Of a stretch of DNA of 64,000 nucleotides, positions 45,947 to 54,263 are shown in pieces. The stretch comes from Parabacteroides sp. PM6-13. GTDB taxonomy: Bacteria > Bacteroidota > Bacteroidia > Bacteroidales > Tannerellaceae. Position 1 is the stretch's first letter; each line of letters opens with the position of its first letter. The position numbers and the translations under genes are program-made. The stretch spans positions 118,724 through 182,723 of the forward strand of contig NZ_JARXWF010000011.1 of the NCBI RefSeq assembly GCF_029892605.1. Reading direction: 5' to 3'. The notes beneath the pieces are model-generated. The model saw only the letters and a program-made list of their open reading frames with translations. It was not told where the DNA came from and searched no databases.

Positions 45947-45981
45947 CGCAACGCCCTTACTTAACAGCTAAGGGCGTTGCG
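45947..45981 (+). terminator. Hairpin between the acyl-CoA ligase gene and fhs
   Basis: CGCAACGCCCTTA and its near-complement with loop CTTAACAGC form a strong GC-rich stem, but the tail is TATATAAAG and not a T run. It could terminate weakly, or act as a leader element for fhs. Confidence 0.55.
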
Positions 45982-46001
45982 TATATAAAGCAAAAAAAGC
46001 T

Positions 46002-47669
46002 ATGAAAACAGACATTGTCATTGCGAGAGAGTCTCCTCTTAAGAAAATCAAAGAGATAGCTAAAGAATTAGGCATACCGCGGGAAGAGGTGCAGAACTAC
46101 GGTCGTTATATGGCCAAGATCCCCCTTCACCTGATCGATGAAGAAAAGATCAAACAGCACAACCTCATCCTGGTAACAGCCATCACACCCACGAAAGCCG
46201 GGATCGGTAAGACGACGGTTTCCATCGGTCTGGCTTTGGGATTGAACCGAATCGGGAAGAAAGCCATCGTGGCGTTGCGGGAGCCCTCCTTAGGTCCCGT
46301 CTTCGGCATGAAGGGAGGAGCGGCCGGAGGGGGCTACTCACAGGTGCTTCCGATGGAAAATATCAACCTGCATTTCACCGGCGACTTCCATGCGATCACT
46401 TCGGCACATAACACGATTACCGCCCTATTGGACAACTATATCTATCAGACGCAAAACAGCTGCGACGGATTGAAAGAGATCAAATGGAAGCGTGTATTAG
46501 ACGTGAACGACCGCAGCTTGCGCAACATCGTCTCCGGCCTGGGCGGAAAAGCGAATGGTGTCCCGACGGAGACCGGATTCGACATCACACCGGCCTCGGA
46601 AATCATGGCGATTCTTTGCCTGGCTTCCGACCTGGATGACCTGAAGCGACGGGTGGGAAATATCCTTTTAGGGTACACCAACGATGATCAGCCTTTTACG
46701 GTGAATGACCTGGGCATAGCCGGTGCCATTACCGTATTATTGAAAGATGCCTTGCGCCCGAACCTGGTGCAGACCACCGAAAACACGGCGGCGTTTGTGC
46801 ACGGAGGGCCTTTTGCGAACATCGCGCATGGGTGCAACTCGGTATTGGCGACCAAAATGGCCTTAACCTATGGCGACTATGTAGTGACAGAAGCCGGATT
46901 CGGCGCCGACCTGGGTGCGGAGAAATTCTTTAATATCAAATGCCGTAAAGCAGGCCTCTCGCCTAAGCTGACGGTGATTGTTGTGACTTCGCAGAGCTTG
47001 AAAATGCATGGCGGTGTGGCAGAAAATAAAATCAAGGAGCCAAACCGGGAAGGACTGGTTAGCGGCCTGGCTAATCTGGATAAGCATATTGAAAACATCA
47101 AAAGCTTTGGACAATCGGTGGTCGTCACCTTTAACCGGTTTACGACCGACACCGACGACGAGATCCAGTTGGTGGCCGACCATTGCCGCGAGCAGGGAGT
47201 GGGCTTTGCCGTGAATGATGTATTTGCCGAAGGCGGTAAAGGCGGAGAGGAACTGGCGCGGCTGGTAGTAGACACGATAGCGAATACCCCCCCTACCGAA
47301 TTGCAATACAGCTACAAAGATGGTGACGACGTGCGCACGAAGGTACAGCAAGTGGCCCAAAACATCTACGGAGCCTCCTTGGTGACCTACACCACACTGG
47401 CCGATAAAAAGCTGAAACAGATCGAGAGCCTGGGCATTTCCCATTACCCGATATGTATCGCCAAGACGCAATACTCCTTTTCCTCGGATCCGAAAGCCTA
47501 CGGTGTAGCTCGTGATTTCGAGTTGAAAGTGCGTGACATTATCATCAACAACGGTGCAGAAATGCTCGTCGTTATCATGGGTGAGATTATGCGTATGCCG
47601 GGACTTCCCAAGGAACCGCAAGCCAAACATATCGACATTGTCGACGGACTCGTAGAAGGACTAAGCTAA
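46002..47669 (+). CDS. fhs: Formate--tetrahydrofolate ligase
   Basis: 555 residues, standard length. It makes 10-formyl-THF from formate, THF and ATP, feeding purine and formyl-Met synthesis. The nucleotide loop is [19 protein letters not shown], followed by [24 protein letters not shown] and the folate-site [18 protein letters not shown] [15 protein letters not shown]. The C-terminal [14 protein letters not shown] is also a family signature. Presence next to a glycyl-radical locus may be coincidence. A bidirectional hairpin ends the gene. Confidence 0.97.
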   Translation: MKTDIVIARESPLKKIKEIAKELGIPREEVQNYGRYMAKIPLHLIDEEKIKQHNLILVTAITPTKAGIGKTTVSIGLALGLNRIGKKAIVALREPSLGPVFGMKGGAAGGGYSQVLPMENINLHFTGDFHAITSAHNTITALLDNYIYQTQNSCDGLKEIKWKRVLDVNDRSLRNIVSGLGGKANGVPTETGFDITPASEIMAILCLASDLDDLKRRVGNILLGYTNDDQPFTVNDLGIAGAITVLLKDALRPNLVQTTENTAAFVHGGPFANIAHGCNSVLATKMALTYGDYVVTEAGFGADLGAEKFFNIKCRKAGLSPKLTVIVVTSQSLKMHGGVAENKIKEPNREGLVSGLANLDKHIENIKSFGQSVVVTFNRFTTDTDDEIQLVADHCREQGVGFAVNDVFAEGGKGGEELARLVVDTIANTPPTELQYSYKDGDDVRTKVQQVAQNIYGASLVTYTTLADKKLKQIESLGISHYPICIAKTQYSFSSDPKAYGVARDFELKVRDIIINNGAEMLVVIMGEIMRMPGLPKEPQAKHIDIVDGLVEGLS

Positions 47670-47687
47670 TACGAGACGTTTAGTCAT

Positions 47688-47729
47688 AAAAAAAGAGTCA
47701 CCTCTATTATGGAAGTGACTCTTTTTTTT
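47688..47729. terminator. Bidirectional terminator
   Basis: A-run, GAGTCAC stem, loop, GTGACTC and a T-run of eight: works for fhs on the plus strand and for the DUF4270 gene on the minus strand. Confidence 0.93.
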
Positions 47730-47754
47730 AAGTTTTATATATTCGATAGTGCTC

Positions 47755-49104
47755 TTACCGATTACCGTATTTACTGGAGGTAGTTCCGGTTCTCATGGCT
47801 TCGTCGTCCTTGCGCAGCTTCAAGCCGGAGGGATAAAGATAATGAGAAACAGCCGTCACATACGAGCCGTAATAATTACTTTCCACTTTCGTATTTACCG
47901 GGAACACCATCAATGTCAGGTCTTCATTCGGGGCACTCTCAACATGTTTCTTCAATACATTTGAGATATTGCCAAAAGCATAGGTTCGATCATCCGTATC
48001 CAACGTCGCAAGAAAAGAGGTTACCCCATCGTTCACCTTGTTCTTTTCAAAGAAGGTCTTCACCGAATCTTCCGGCAACAACAATAATTGTGAGGGCATA
48101 TTCAACGCATACTCATAGTCTTCCGACGGATAGGCGCGCAATGTTAATGGCATATTGTTCAGGATACGGCCGTCGATAAGCGGAGCAATCTCTTTCGCCG
48201 GAATCACCAAGCGACACCCTACCCCAGCCGGTGTTTTCATATACATATATTTTTCGCTCGGCTCAAGCAGCTCGCTCATGTCGGTATTCTTAAAGCGATT
48301 GAGCTGGATCACCTCTTTGGTGATATTAAATATCTCGGTAGCCTGAATAATCGTATCCTGATTCTGCGCCCCTTTGCCTACATACTTGTAATAAATAGTC
48401 ATCAAAGAGAGGTCGACACCGAAGATAGCCCCCGAACCAAAAGTGGTCGTTACATACAATCCCGGGAAGAACCGGTTAAAGGCATCCTGATCGACAAACG
48501 AAGAGGGGTTGTTGACAGTCTCGTCATAGATTTTCTGCCCAATAGCTTCCGACATACGAATGCGTATATTCGGATAAAAACCTTCGTCGCTATTGCGTAC
48601 GGAGTCGGGCACAGAAACATCATAAACCGTATAGGTTTGTGAGCCTAACACCTGTTTCCGATCCACATAATCGTCCGGATTGATATCGGTATAATAATTC
48701 TTTTCCAAAGGAGTTACGACAGGGAAAAGCTGAACACGCATAGGCGCTAAAGAGTCACCAATCCAGGAGCTGTAGTAAATACGGAAATCCACGGAGTCAA
48801 TCTTGCCTTCCATGGGCGTATGCTCGAATGTGTATCCTTCCGGACAATAGAACTGACAGATATAATCCGACACCAAGGTGCCGTAGAGAGGATCATAGAA
48901 CTCACCTAAAAGCCCCGTATCAGACTTGGCATACACCGACTCCATCTTGACAGTCGATGCTTCTATCTTAAACGAATCAACGGATACGGAGATCTTATCG
49001 CCTTCTCCCTGAATACTCGTTCCCACCTTGCTTAACTCATCATCACAGCTGCCCAGCATAAATAACGTCAGGCATAATCCAAGTATAAAATGCTTTTTGT
49101 TCAT
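47755..49104 (-). CDS. DUF4270 lipoprotein
   Basis: 449 residues with a lipoprotein signal (LCLTLFMLGSCDDELSK). The body is beta-rich and matches the DUF4270 pattern, with SVDSFKIEASTVKMESVYAKSDTGLLGEFYDPLYGTLVSDYI after the lipobox. This family is confined to Bacteroidetes and is found repeatedly beside a glycogen-synthase-like gene, as here (10 nt gap). A role in the envelope near polysaccharide storage or export is an inference from that pairing only. Confidence 0.9.
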   Translation of the reverse strand: MNKKHFILGLCLTLFMLGSCDDELSKVGTSIQGEGDKISVSVDSFKIEASTVKMESVYAKSDTGLLGEFYDPLYGTLVSDYICQFYCPEGYTFEHTPMEGKIDSVDFRIYYSSWIGDSLAPMRVQLFPVVTPLEKNYYTDINPDDYVDRKQVLGSQTYTVYDVSVPDSVRNSDEGFYPNIRIRMSEAIGQKIYDETVNNPSSFVDQDAFNRFFPGLYVTTTFGSGAIFGVDLSLMTIYYKYVGKGAQNQDTIIQATEIFNITKEVIQLNRFKNTDMSELLEPSEKYMYMKTPAGVGCRLVIPAKEIAPLIDGRILNNMPLTLRAYPSEDYEYALNMPSQLLLLPEDSVKTFFEKNKVNDGVTSFLATLDTDDRTYAFGNISNVLKKHVESAPNEDLTLMVFPVNTKVESNYYGSYVTAVSHYLYPSGLKLRKDDEAMRTGTTSSKYGNR

Positions 49105-49114
49105 TTGTTGATTG

Positions 49115-49933
49115 TTACTTGTTTGATTCTAACACCACATCGTAAAAGTCATTAAAAGCGTCAATGTAAGTATCGGGGGAATGATAGCCTAAAAATGGTT
49201 TGCCATTTGCCGAGGCATAAGAAAGCAGATCCGCATGCACATGCTCACTTCCCTGAATCACACCATCCGCAAAATCAATAGCCATCTTGCTTATCCCCAA
49301 AAAACTGGTATCTTCTCTTAATCCTTTTACGTCATCTTCTGTTGCCCCATCCATAATCAACTTATCGGGACATTCTTTCCTCAGCGGAACAGAAAACTCA
49401 TCATTGTAGATTGAATAGACGATTTTCGCGTCTTTCAAACAGGGATCATCCGCGTACATGCGACGGATATAGAGGCCTGTCGGAGCCGATATCCATCCGT
49501 GACAATGGATAATATCGGGAATCCAGCGGAGCTTCTTAACCGTTTCCAGTACGCCACGCACATAGAAAATCGAGCGGTCATCGTTGTCGACATATTCATT
49601 GCCTTCGTCATCCACCAGCGTGTTCTTGCGCTGGAAGAAGTCTTCGTTGTCAATAAAATACACCTGCATACGAGCCGATTGAATGGAAGCTACCTTGATA
49701 ATCAGCGGATGATCGGTATCATCAATGATCAGATTCATACCGGAAAGGCGGATCACTTCATGTAATTGGTTGCGTCTTTCATTGATGTTACCATACTTTG
49801 GCATGAATGTTCTAATTTCGCGGCCACGTTCTTGTATGCCTTGAGGTAGATTTCTTGAGATTGTCGCTATCTCTGATTCAGGAAGGTAGGGAGAGATTTC
49901 TTGATTGATATACAAGATCTTTTTTGCATCCAT
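49115..49933 (-). CDS. Glycogen/starch synthase-like protein (N-terminal GT5 domain only)
   Basis: 272 residues, about half of a true GlgA (roughly 480). It has the N-terminal Rossmann domain: KKILYINQEISPYLPESEIATISRNLP in place of the ADP-glucose loop KTGGLGDV, then MQVYFIDNEDFFQRKNTLVDDEG and IPDIIHCHGWISAPTGLYIRRMY. The C-terminal domain with most catalytic residues (KExGG-type Lys and the EPCG motif) is absent, and the classical KxGG loop is not visible near the N-terminus. It therefore is probably not a synthase but a starter, scaffold or regulator that partners DUF4270. The two genes are an operon. Confidence 0.85.
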   Translation of the reverse strand: MDAKKILYINQEISPYLPESEIATISRNLPQGIQERGREIRTFMPKYGNINERRNQLHEVIRLSGMNLIIDDTDHPLIIKVASIQSARMQVYFIDNEDFFQRKNTLVDDEGNEYVDNDDRSIFYVRGVLETVKKLRWIPDIIHCHGWISAPTGLYIRRMYADDPCLKDAKIVYSIYNDEFSVPLRKECPDKLIMDGATEDDVKGLREDTSFLGISKMAIDFADGVIQGSEHVHADLLSYASANGKPFLGYHSPDTYIDAFNDFYDVVLESNK

Positions 49934-49962
49934 TCTATACGTTCATTTTTTGTAAAATCGCA

Positions 49963-49970
49963 CAAAGATA
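49963..49970 (-). promoter_or_regulatory. -7 element of the GT5-like/DUF4270 operon
   Basis: TATCTTTG on the minus strand, 30 nt before the GT5-like start. The divergent panC promoter (TTGCTTTG near 50004) lies next to it. Confidence 0.55.
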
Positions 49971-50034
49971 ACATTTTTCTTTCATTTACGGTAATTATTT
50001 ACTTGCTTTGCACCCTCATTTAAGCTTCTTTCAG

Positions 50035-50877
50035 ATGAAAATCCTATATTCTAAAGCCAATCTTAATGATTATTTAGAAAAAGAAAGGCTTCAAAACAAG
50101 ACGATCGGGCTGGTCCCCACGATGGGCGCTCTTCATCCCGGTCACATTAGTTTGGTCGATGCCTGCCGTAAAGAGAACGATGTGTGTGTGGTCAGTGTAT
50201 TTGTCAATCCGACTCAGTTTAATGACAAACGCGACCTGGAAACCTATCCCCGTACCCTCGATGCCGATTGTGCCCTGTTGGAACAAGCCGGCTGCGATTA
50301 CGTCTTCGCCCCCTCGGTGGAAGAAATGTATCCGGAGGCTGATACCCGTGTGTTCGAATTCGGACGGATAGCCGAAGTGATGGAAGGGGCACATCGCCCG
50401 GGTCACTTCAATGGTGTGGCGCAGATCGTAAGCAAATTGTTCTATGCCGTAGCGCCCGACACCGCCTATTTTGGAGAGAAAGATTTCCAGCAGTTGGCTA
50501 TTATCCGCGTCATGACAACGCAATTAAACCTGCCCATTCGCATCGTCGCCTGCCCGATCATGCGGGAAGCGGACGGACTGGCTATGAGCAGCCGAAATAC
50601 GCGTTTAACACCTGAACAACGTCAAAAAGCGCCGTTGATTGCACGCACATTAAAAGAAACACTTAACTTTGTACCCGAAAAAGGGGTGCAAGAGGTGATT
50701 GATTATGTTGTAGATACACTCAACCGAACACCGGAAATGCGCGTCGAATACTTTGAAATAGTTGACGGGAACACCTTGGAATCCATTCAGCATTGGTCTG
50801 ACACCGATTCTATCGTAGGATGTATTACTGTTTTTTGTGGCGAAGTTCGCCTAATCGATAACATACGGTATAAATAA
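50035..50877 (+). CDS. panC: Pantothenate synthetase
   Basis: 280 residues from the ATG at 50035 ([14 protein letters not shown]); the longer frame adds nine residues upstream. It joins pantoate and beta-alanine using ATP, the last step to vitamin B5. The HIGH-type motif is [14 protein letters not shown], with [31 protein letters not shown] and the KMSKS-like AMSSRNTRL. It lies 10 nt upstream of panD, which makes the beta-alanine it uses; the two form a two-gene operon. Confidence 0.96.
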   Translation: MKILYSKANLNDYLEKERLQNKTIGLVPTMGALHPGHISLVDACRKENDVCVVSVFVNPTQFNDKRDLETYPRTLDADCALLEQAGCDYVFAPSVEEMYPEADTRVFEFGRIAEVMEGAHRPGHFNGVAQIVSKLFYAVAPDTAYFGEKDFQQLAIIRVMTTQLNLPIRIVACPIMREADGLAMSSRNTRLTPEQRQKAPLIARTLKETLNFVPEKGVQEVIDYVVDTLNRTPEMRVEYFEIVDGNTLESIQHWSDTDSIVGCITVFCGEVRLIDNIRYK

Positions 50878-50887
50878 TAACAAGAGG

Positions 50888-51238
50888 ATGTTTATAGAAA
50901 TCGTTAAATCAAAAATTCACCGGGTTACGGTAACCGAAGCCAATTTGAATTACATTGGAAGCATCACCATAGACGAAGATCTGATGGATGCCGCCAATCT
51001 GATTGCTAACGAAAAGGTATCTATCGTAGACAATAACAACGGAGAGCGCTTTGACACCTATGTGATCAAAGGCGAACGCGGATCCGGGGTCATCTGTCTC
51101 AACGGAGCGGCCGCCCGACGTGTTCAGCCGGGTGACGTTATCATTATCATGTCGTACGCGTTGATGGATTTTGAAGAGGCTAAAACCTTTAAGCCTTCAG
51201 TGATATTTCCGGACACGGCAACAAACAGATTGGTCTAA
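50888..51238 (+). CDS. panD: Aspartate 1-decarboxylase
   Basis: 116 residues. It makes beta-alanine from aspartate and cleaves itself at Gly24-Ser25 (NYIGSITID) to form the pyruvoyl cofactor; Lys9 and Tyr-rich segment [12 protein letters not shown] agree with the family. Directly follows panC and is closed by a hairpin. Confidence 0.97.
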   Translation: MFIEIVKSKIHRVTVTEANLNYIGSITIDEDLMDAANLIANEKVSIVDNNNGERFDTYVIKGERGSGVICLNGAAARRVQPGDVIIIMSYALMDFEEAKTFKPSVIFPDTATNRLV

Positions 51239-51271
51239 GTCGATATAGTTAGTACAAACAACTCATATCAT

Positions 51272-51304
51272 AAAGCCTGCCAATCATTCCGGCAGGCTTT
51301 TTTT
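51272..51304 (+). terminator. Rho-independent terminator after panD
   Basis: AAAGCCTGCC/GGCAGGCTTT stem with AATCATTCC loop and T run, ending 16 nt before the MATE gene. Confidence 0.93.
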
Positions 51305-51319
51305 GTCAAAGAATAAATC

Positions 51320-52666
51320 ATGCAAGTAAATAAGGGTCAACAAATCTATTCAAACAAACAGATCTGGCAGGTGAGCTATCCCATCCTGCTCAGCCTATTG
51401 GCGCAAAACATAGTCAACGTAACGGACACCGCCTTCCTGGGTCATGTAGGCGAGGTCGAGCTGGGCGCTTCCGCCATGGGTGGCCTGTTCTATATATGTT
51501 GCTTTACGATCGCTTTCGGATTCAGCATCGGTTCGCAGATTGTGATTGCCCGCCGCAATGGCGAACGGGAATATGCCGCCGTCGGCCCGGTCATGATACA
51601 GGGAGTCCTTTTCCTGTTAGCCACCGCTGCCGTTATGTTTTTCCTTGCCCAGGCAGGAGGGCGCGGCGTGATGCGTGTAATGATCTCCTCCGATGCCATC
51701 CTGGATGCTACGATGGAGTTCTTAGACTGGCGCGTGTTCGGCTTCTTTTTCTCTTTTGTCAATGTGATGTTTCGCGCGCTATTCATCGGCATCACGCGAA
51801 CGAAGGTATTGACATTGAATGCCATTGTGATGGCCCTCACCAACGTACTTCTCGATTACCTTATGATATTCGGACATGCCGGATTCCCGGCTATGGGCAT
51901 TAAAGGAGCCGCTATCGCCTCCGTCATAGCGGAAGCCGCCTCTACCCTCTTCTTTTTTGTCTACACCCGGTTGACAGTCGACCGCGACAAATATGGCCTT
52001 CGGAAGCTTCGTTCCTTTGACTTCTCCCTGTTGCGTCGTGTGTTGGGCATTTCTATCTACACCATGATACAGCATTTCCTATCTATGGGCACCTTCTTTA
52101 TGTTCTTCGTGGTGGTGGAACGTCTGGGGCAACGCGAATTGGCTATCGCTAATATTGTGCGAAGCATTTATATTGTTATGTTTATTCCCGTGAATTCATT
52201 ATCGACCACCACCAATTCATTTGTCAGCAACGCCATCGGCGCCGGACATATCGAACAGACCATTCCTATTATTCGCAAAATAGCCCGTATGTCATTTTTG
52301 ATTATGGCGGTATGCGTCGCTTTTATTTGCGCCTTCCCTCATGCCATTATTTCGATATACACCAATGACCCTACATTGGTTGCCGCCTGCGTGCCTTCCG
52401 TTTATGTTATATCGCTGGCAATGCTATTAAGCTCCATTAGTAATGTGTATTTCAATGGCGTATCGGGCACCGGCAACACCCGCTCCGCCTTAGCCATGGA
52501 GGTGGCTACCTTAGTCGCTTATTGCGCCTATCTTTTCATAATGGGCTCCGTCCTGAAAATGCCTGTACACCTCTGTTTTACAACGGAAATCATCTACTAC
52601 GCCTTCCTGATGACCTTTTGTATGATCTACCTCAATAAAGCCAATTGGCGGAATAAGAAGATTTAG
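51320..52666 (+). CDS. MATE-family efflux transporter
   Basis: 448 residues, twelve membrane helices in two halves. ILLSLLAQNIVNVTDTAFLGHVGEVELGASAMGG is the signature of the first half and STTTNSFVSNAIGAGHIEQTIPIIRKIARM of the second. These pumps expel cationic drugs or dyes with sodium or proton influx; specificity is not predictable. It follows a terminator and is itself closed by a perfect hairpin, so it is monocistronic. Confidence 0.93.
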   Translation: MQVNKGQQIYSNKQIWQVSYPILLSLLAQNIVNVTDTAFLGHVGEVELGASAMGGLFYICCFTIAFGFSIGSQIVIARRNGEREYAAVGPVMIQGVLFLLATAAVMFFLAQAGGRGVMRVMISSDAILDATMEFLDWRVFGFFFSFVNVMFRALFIGITRTKVLTLNAIVMALTNVLLDYLMIFGHAGFPAMGIKGAAIASVIAEAASTLFFFVYTRLTVDRDKYGLRKLRSFDFSLLRRVLGISIYTMIQHFLSMGTFFMFFVVVERLGQRELAIANIVRSIYIVMFIPVNSLSTTTNSFVSNAIGAGHIEQTIPIIRKIARMSFLIMAVCVAFICAFPHAIISIYTNDPTLVAACVPSVYVISLAMLLSSISNVYFNGVSGTGNTRSALAMEVATLVAYCAYLFIMGSVLKMPVHLCFTTEIIYYAFLMTFCMIYLNKANWRNKKI

Positions 52667-52694
52667 AGTTTTAGAAGCTGTTTTGAATTTTATT

Positions 52695-52733
52695 GTAAAA
52701 AAGAGCTTTTCGACGTGTCGAAAAGCTCTTTTA
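52695..52733. terminator. Bidirectional hairpin terminator
   Basis: A long perfect stem (TAAAAGAGCTTTTCGAC type, with GTG loop) has A and T tracts at both ends and separates the MATE gene from the convergent beta-helix gene. Confidence 0.9.
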
Positions 52734-52765
52734 CAAAGTCTAAAAACAAGATATATAAATAAGGG

Positions 52766-54238
52766 TTATTGGGGTGTTTGTGCTCCTTTTCCGGGGATGA
52801 CGCCCCAGAGTTGTCCGACCTCAGCAAGCGGATAGCGGTTGCCATACATCGAGACGCGGTTGATTTCCGAGCCCTGCTTGTTCATGCCCATCGCCGCGCG
52901 GAAGGTGTTCATCGCCGAGTTCTCGTTGTACTGTGAGCTACGGCTCATTTCCAGGCCTAAGTAGCCTTTCAGGTAGGGTTCGTTGATCACTTTGCAGAGC
53001 GTTCCCATCTCGGCATCGTTCACTTCGCGGTTGTTCTCATACTTTTCCAATTGCTCCACCTCTTCGAAGTTATTGGCAAACTGGAAGTTCCACATGCCAC
53101 CACCCGAAGGAAGACAGATATCGCCCATGCGGTTGGCGAAGAAGATGTTGTCGAACGCATTGGTCTTGCGTATCTTATCACGTTTGAGGTCGCTGTCGAA
53201 GCGGGTACGGTCGAGGGCAGCGTAGACATTTCCTCCGAAGATATTATCGTGTACATCGTAGCTCATGCGTGTCATATAACGCAAGCCATAGCCCATATCT
53301 TCGAGCAGTTTGTCGCGTGTCCAGGTGAAGAGCACGGTGTTGTGGTGGAAGTCGAGTGTCGTCTCATGTTCAGGAGCCACGCCATTGCCACGCACCTCAC
53401 AGGCTGCCATGCGGCAGGCGATAAAGATATTGTTATAGAATTCCCAGTTTCCGGCGATATTCTCCATCTGTATCCCGTAGTGCACCGCATTGGCAAATAC
53501 GCAGTTGCGCACAATCAGTTTGCCTTCCACAGCGCCATAGACAGCCTGTCTGGAGCCGGGTATGCCCCCCATGGTAGGAACACCCGAGGGCGATTCGCCT
53601 ACACAGATAATCCTTCCCGTCTCACAGCCGGCCGGAGCCGAGGCCACCGGGTTCTCGTACACCGGCTGGCAATAGAGGTTATACTCTCCCATATCGAACA
53701 CCATGCCATCGATCATCACTGTGCCGCCACGGTTGCCCTTTACGACAACATCCATCAAGGCGTGTGCCCCTGCCGTGCCTGCCTTGGCAATTGCCGCGTC
53801 CGGGCGTATCGTGGTCGGGTGTTTCACGGGGTCACGCTCGCTAAAGTCCGTGTTCCATCCCCCTTCGAGCGCGAGGTACTTTTTGAGTTCGATAAATCCC
53901 TGGTCCATTTTACCGAGGTAGTTGCCTTCGGCAATCCGGATCAACGCGCCCTCTTCGGCGGCGTCAATGGCTGCCTGCAGGTCTTTGTAGGGTTTCTCCT
54001 GCGTTCCGTCGGCGGTGCGGCTGCCCGCACCGGTGGATACGCTTACATACATGGTTGTCGCGTTTGTCATGTTACTTTGTTTTAATGGGTTATTAGGTGA
54101 TTCTGCCTGTTGTGTCTTCGTTTCGGCTGCCTTCTTTAAGGCGTTGCCCAACTTGCCCAGGCCCTGCGCCTGTGCGGTGAAGCCTGTCAGCAGCAGGGCT
54201 GCCGTGGCTATCAAGATGATGTTTCTTCTCTTTTTCAT
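52766..54238 (-). CDS. Exported right-handed beta-helix protein
   Basis: 490 residues. Signal peptide (IILIATAALLLTGFTAQAQ), then the DUF1565-type opening MYVSVSTGAGSRTADGTQEKPYKDLQAAIDAAEEGALIRIAEGNYLG, and then repeated coils with NIF/NTVLF/DNIF motifs characteristic of pectate-lyase-like parallel beta-helices (FYNNIFIACRMAACEVRGNG, FHHNTVLFTWTRDK, VHDNIFGGNVYAALDRT). No catalytic triad of a known polysaccharide lyase is evident. It probably binds or cleaves a polysaccharide. It is the third gene of an operon with the Big_2 protein and the 152-residue unknown; a coregulated surface role is inferred. Confidence 0.8.
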   Translation of the reverse strand: MKKRRNIILIATAALLLTGFTAQAQGLGKLGNALKKAAETKTQQAESPNNPLKQSNMTNATTMYVSVSTGAGSRTADGTQEKPYKDLQAAIDAAEEGALIRIAEGNYLGKMDQGFIELKKYLALEGGWNTDFSERDPVKHPTTIRPDAAIAKAGTAGAHALMDVVVKGNRGGTVMIDGMVFDMGEYNLYCQPVYENPVASAPAGCETGRIICVGESPSGVPTMGGIPGSRQAVYGAVEGKLIVRNCVFANAVHYGIQMENIAGNWEFYNNIFIACRMAACEVRGNGVAPEHETTLDFHHNTVLFTWTRDKLLEDMGYGLRYMTRMSYDVHDNIFGGNVYAALDRTRFDSDLKRDKIRKTNAFDNIFFANRMGDICLPSGGGMWNFQFANNFEEVEQLEKYENNREVNDAEMGTLCKVINEPYLKGYLGLEMSRSSQYNENSAMNTFRAAMGMNKQGSEINRVSMYGNRYPLAEVGQLWGVIPGKGAQTPQ

Positions 54239-54263
54239 GATGTTTGTTTTATTTATTCATTAA

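Noticed and set aside
53051..54085. 344-codon plus-strand frame
   Set aside because: Antisense to the beta-helix gene; no domain, no start context.
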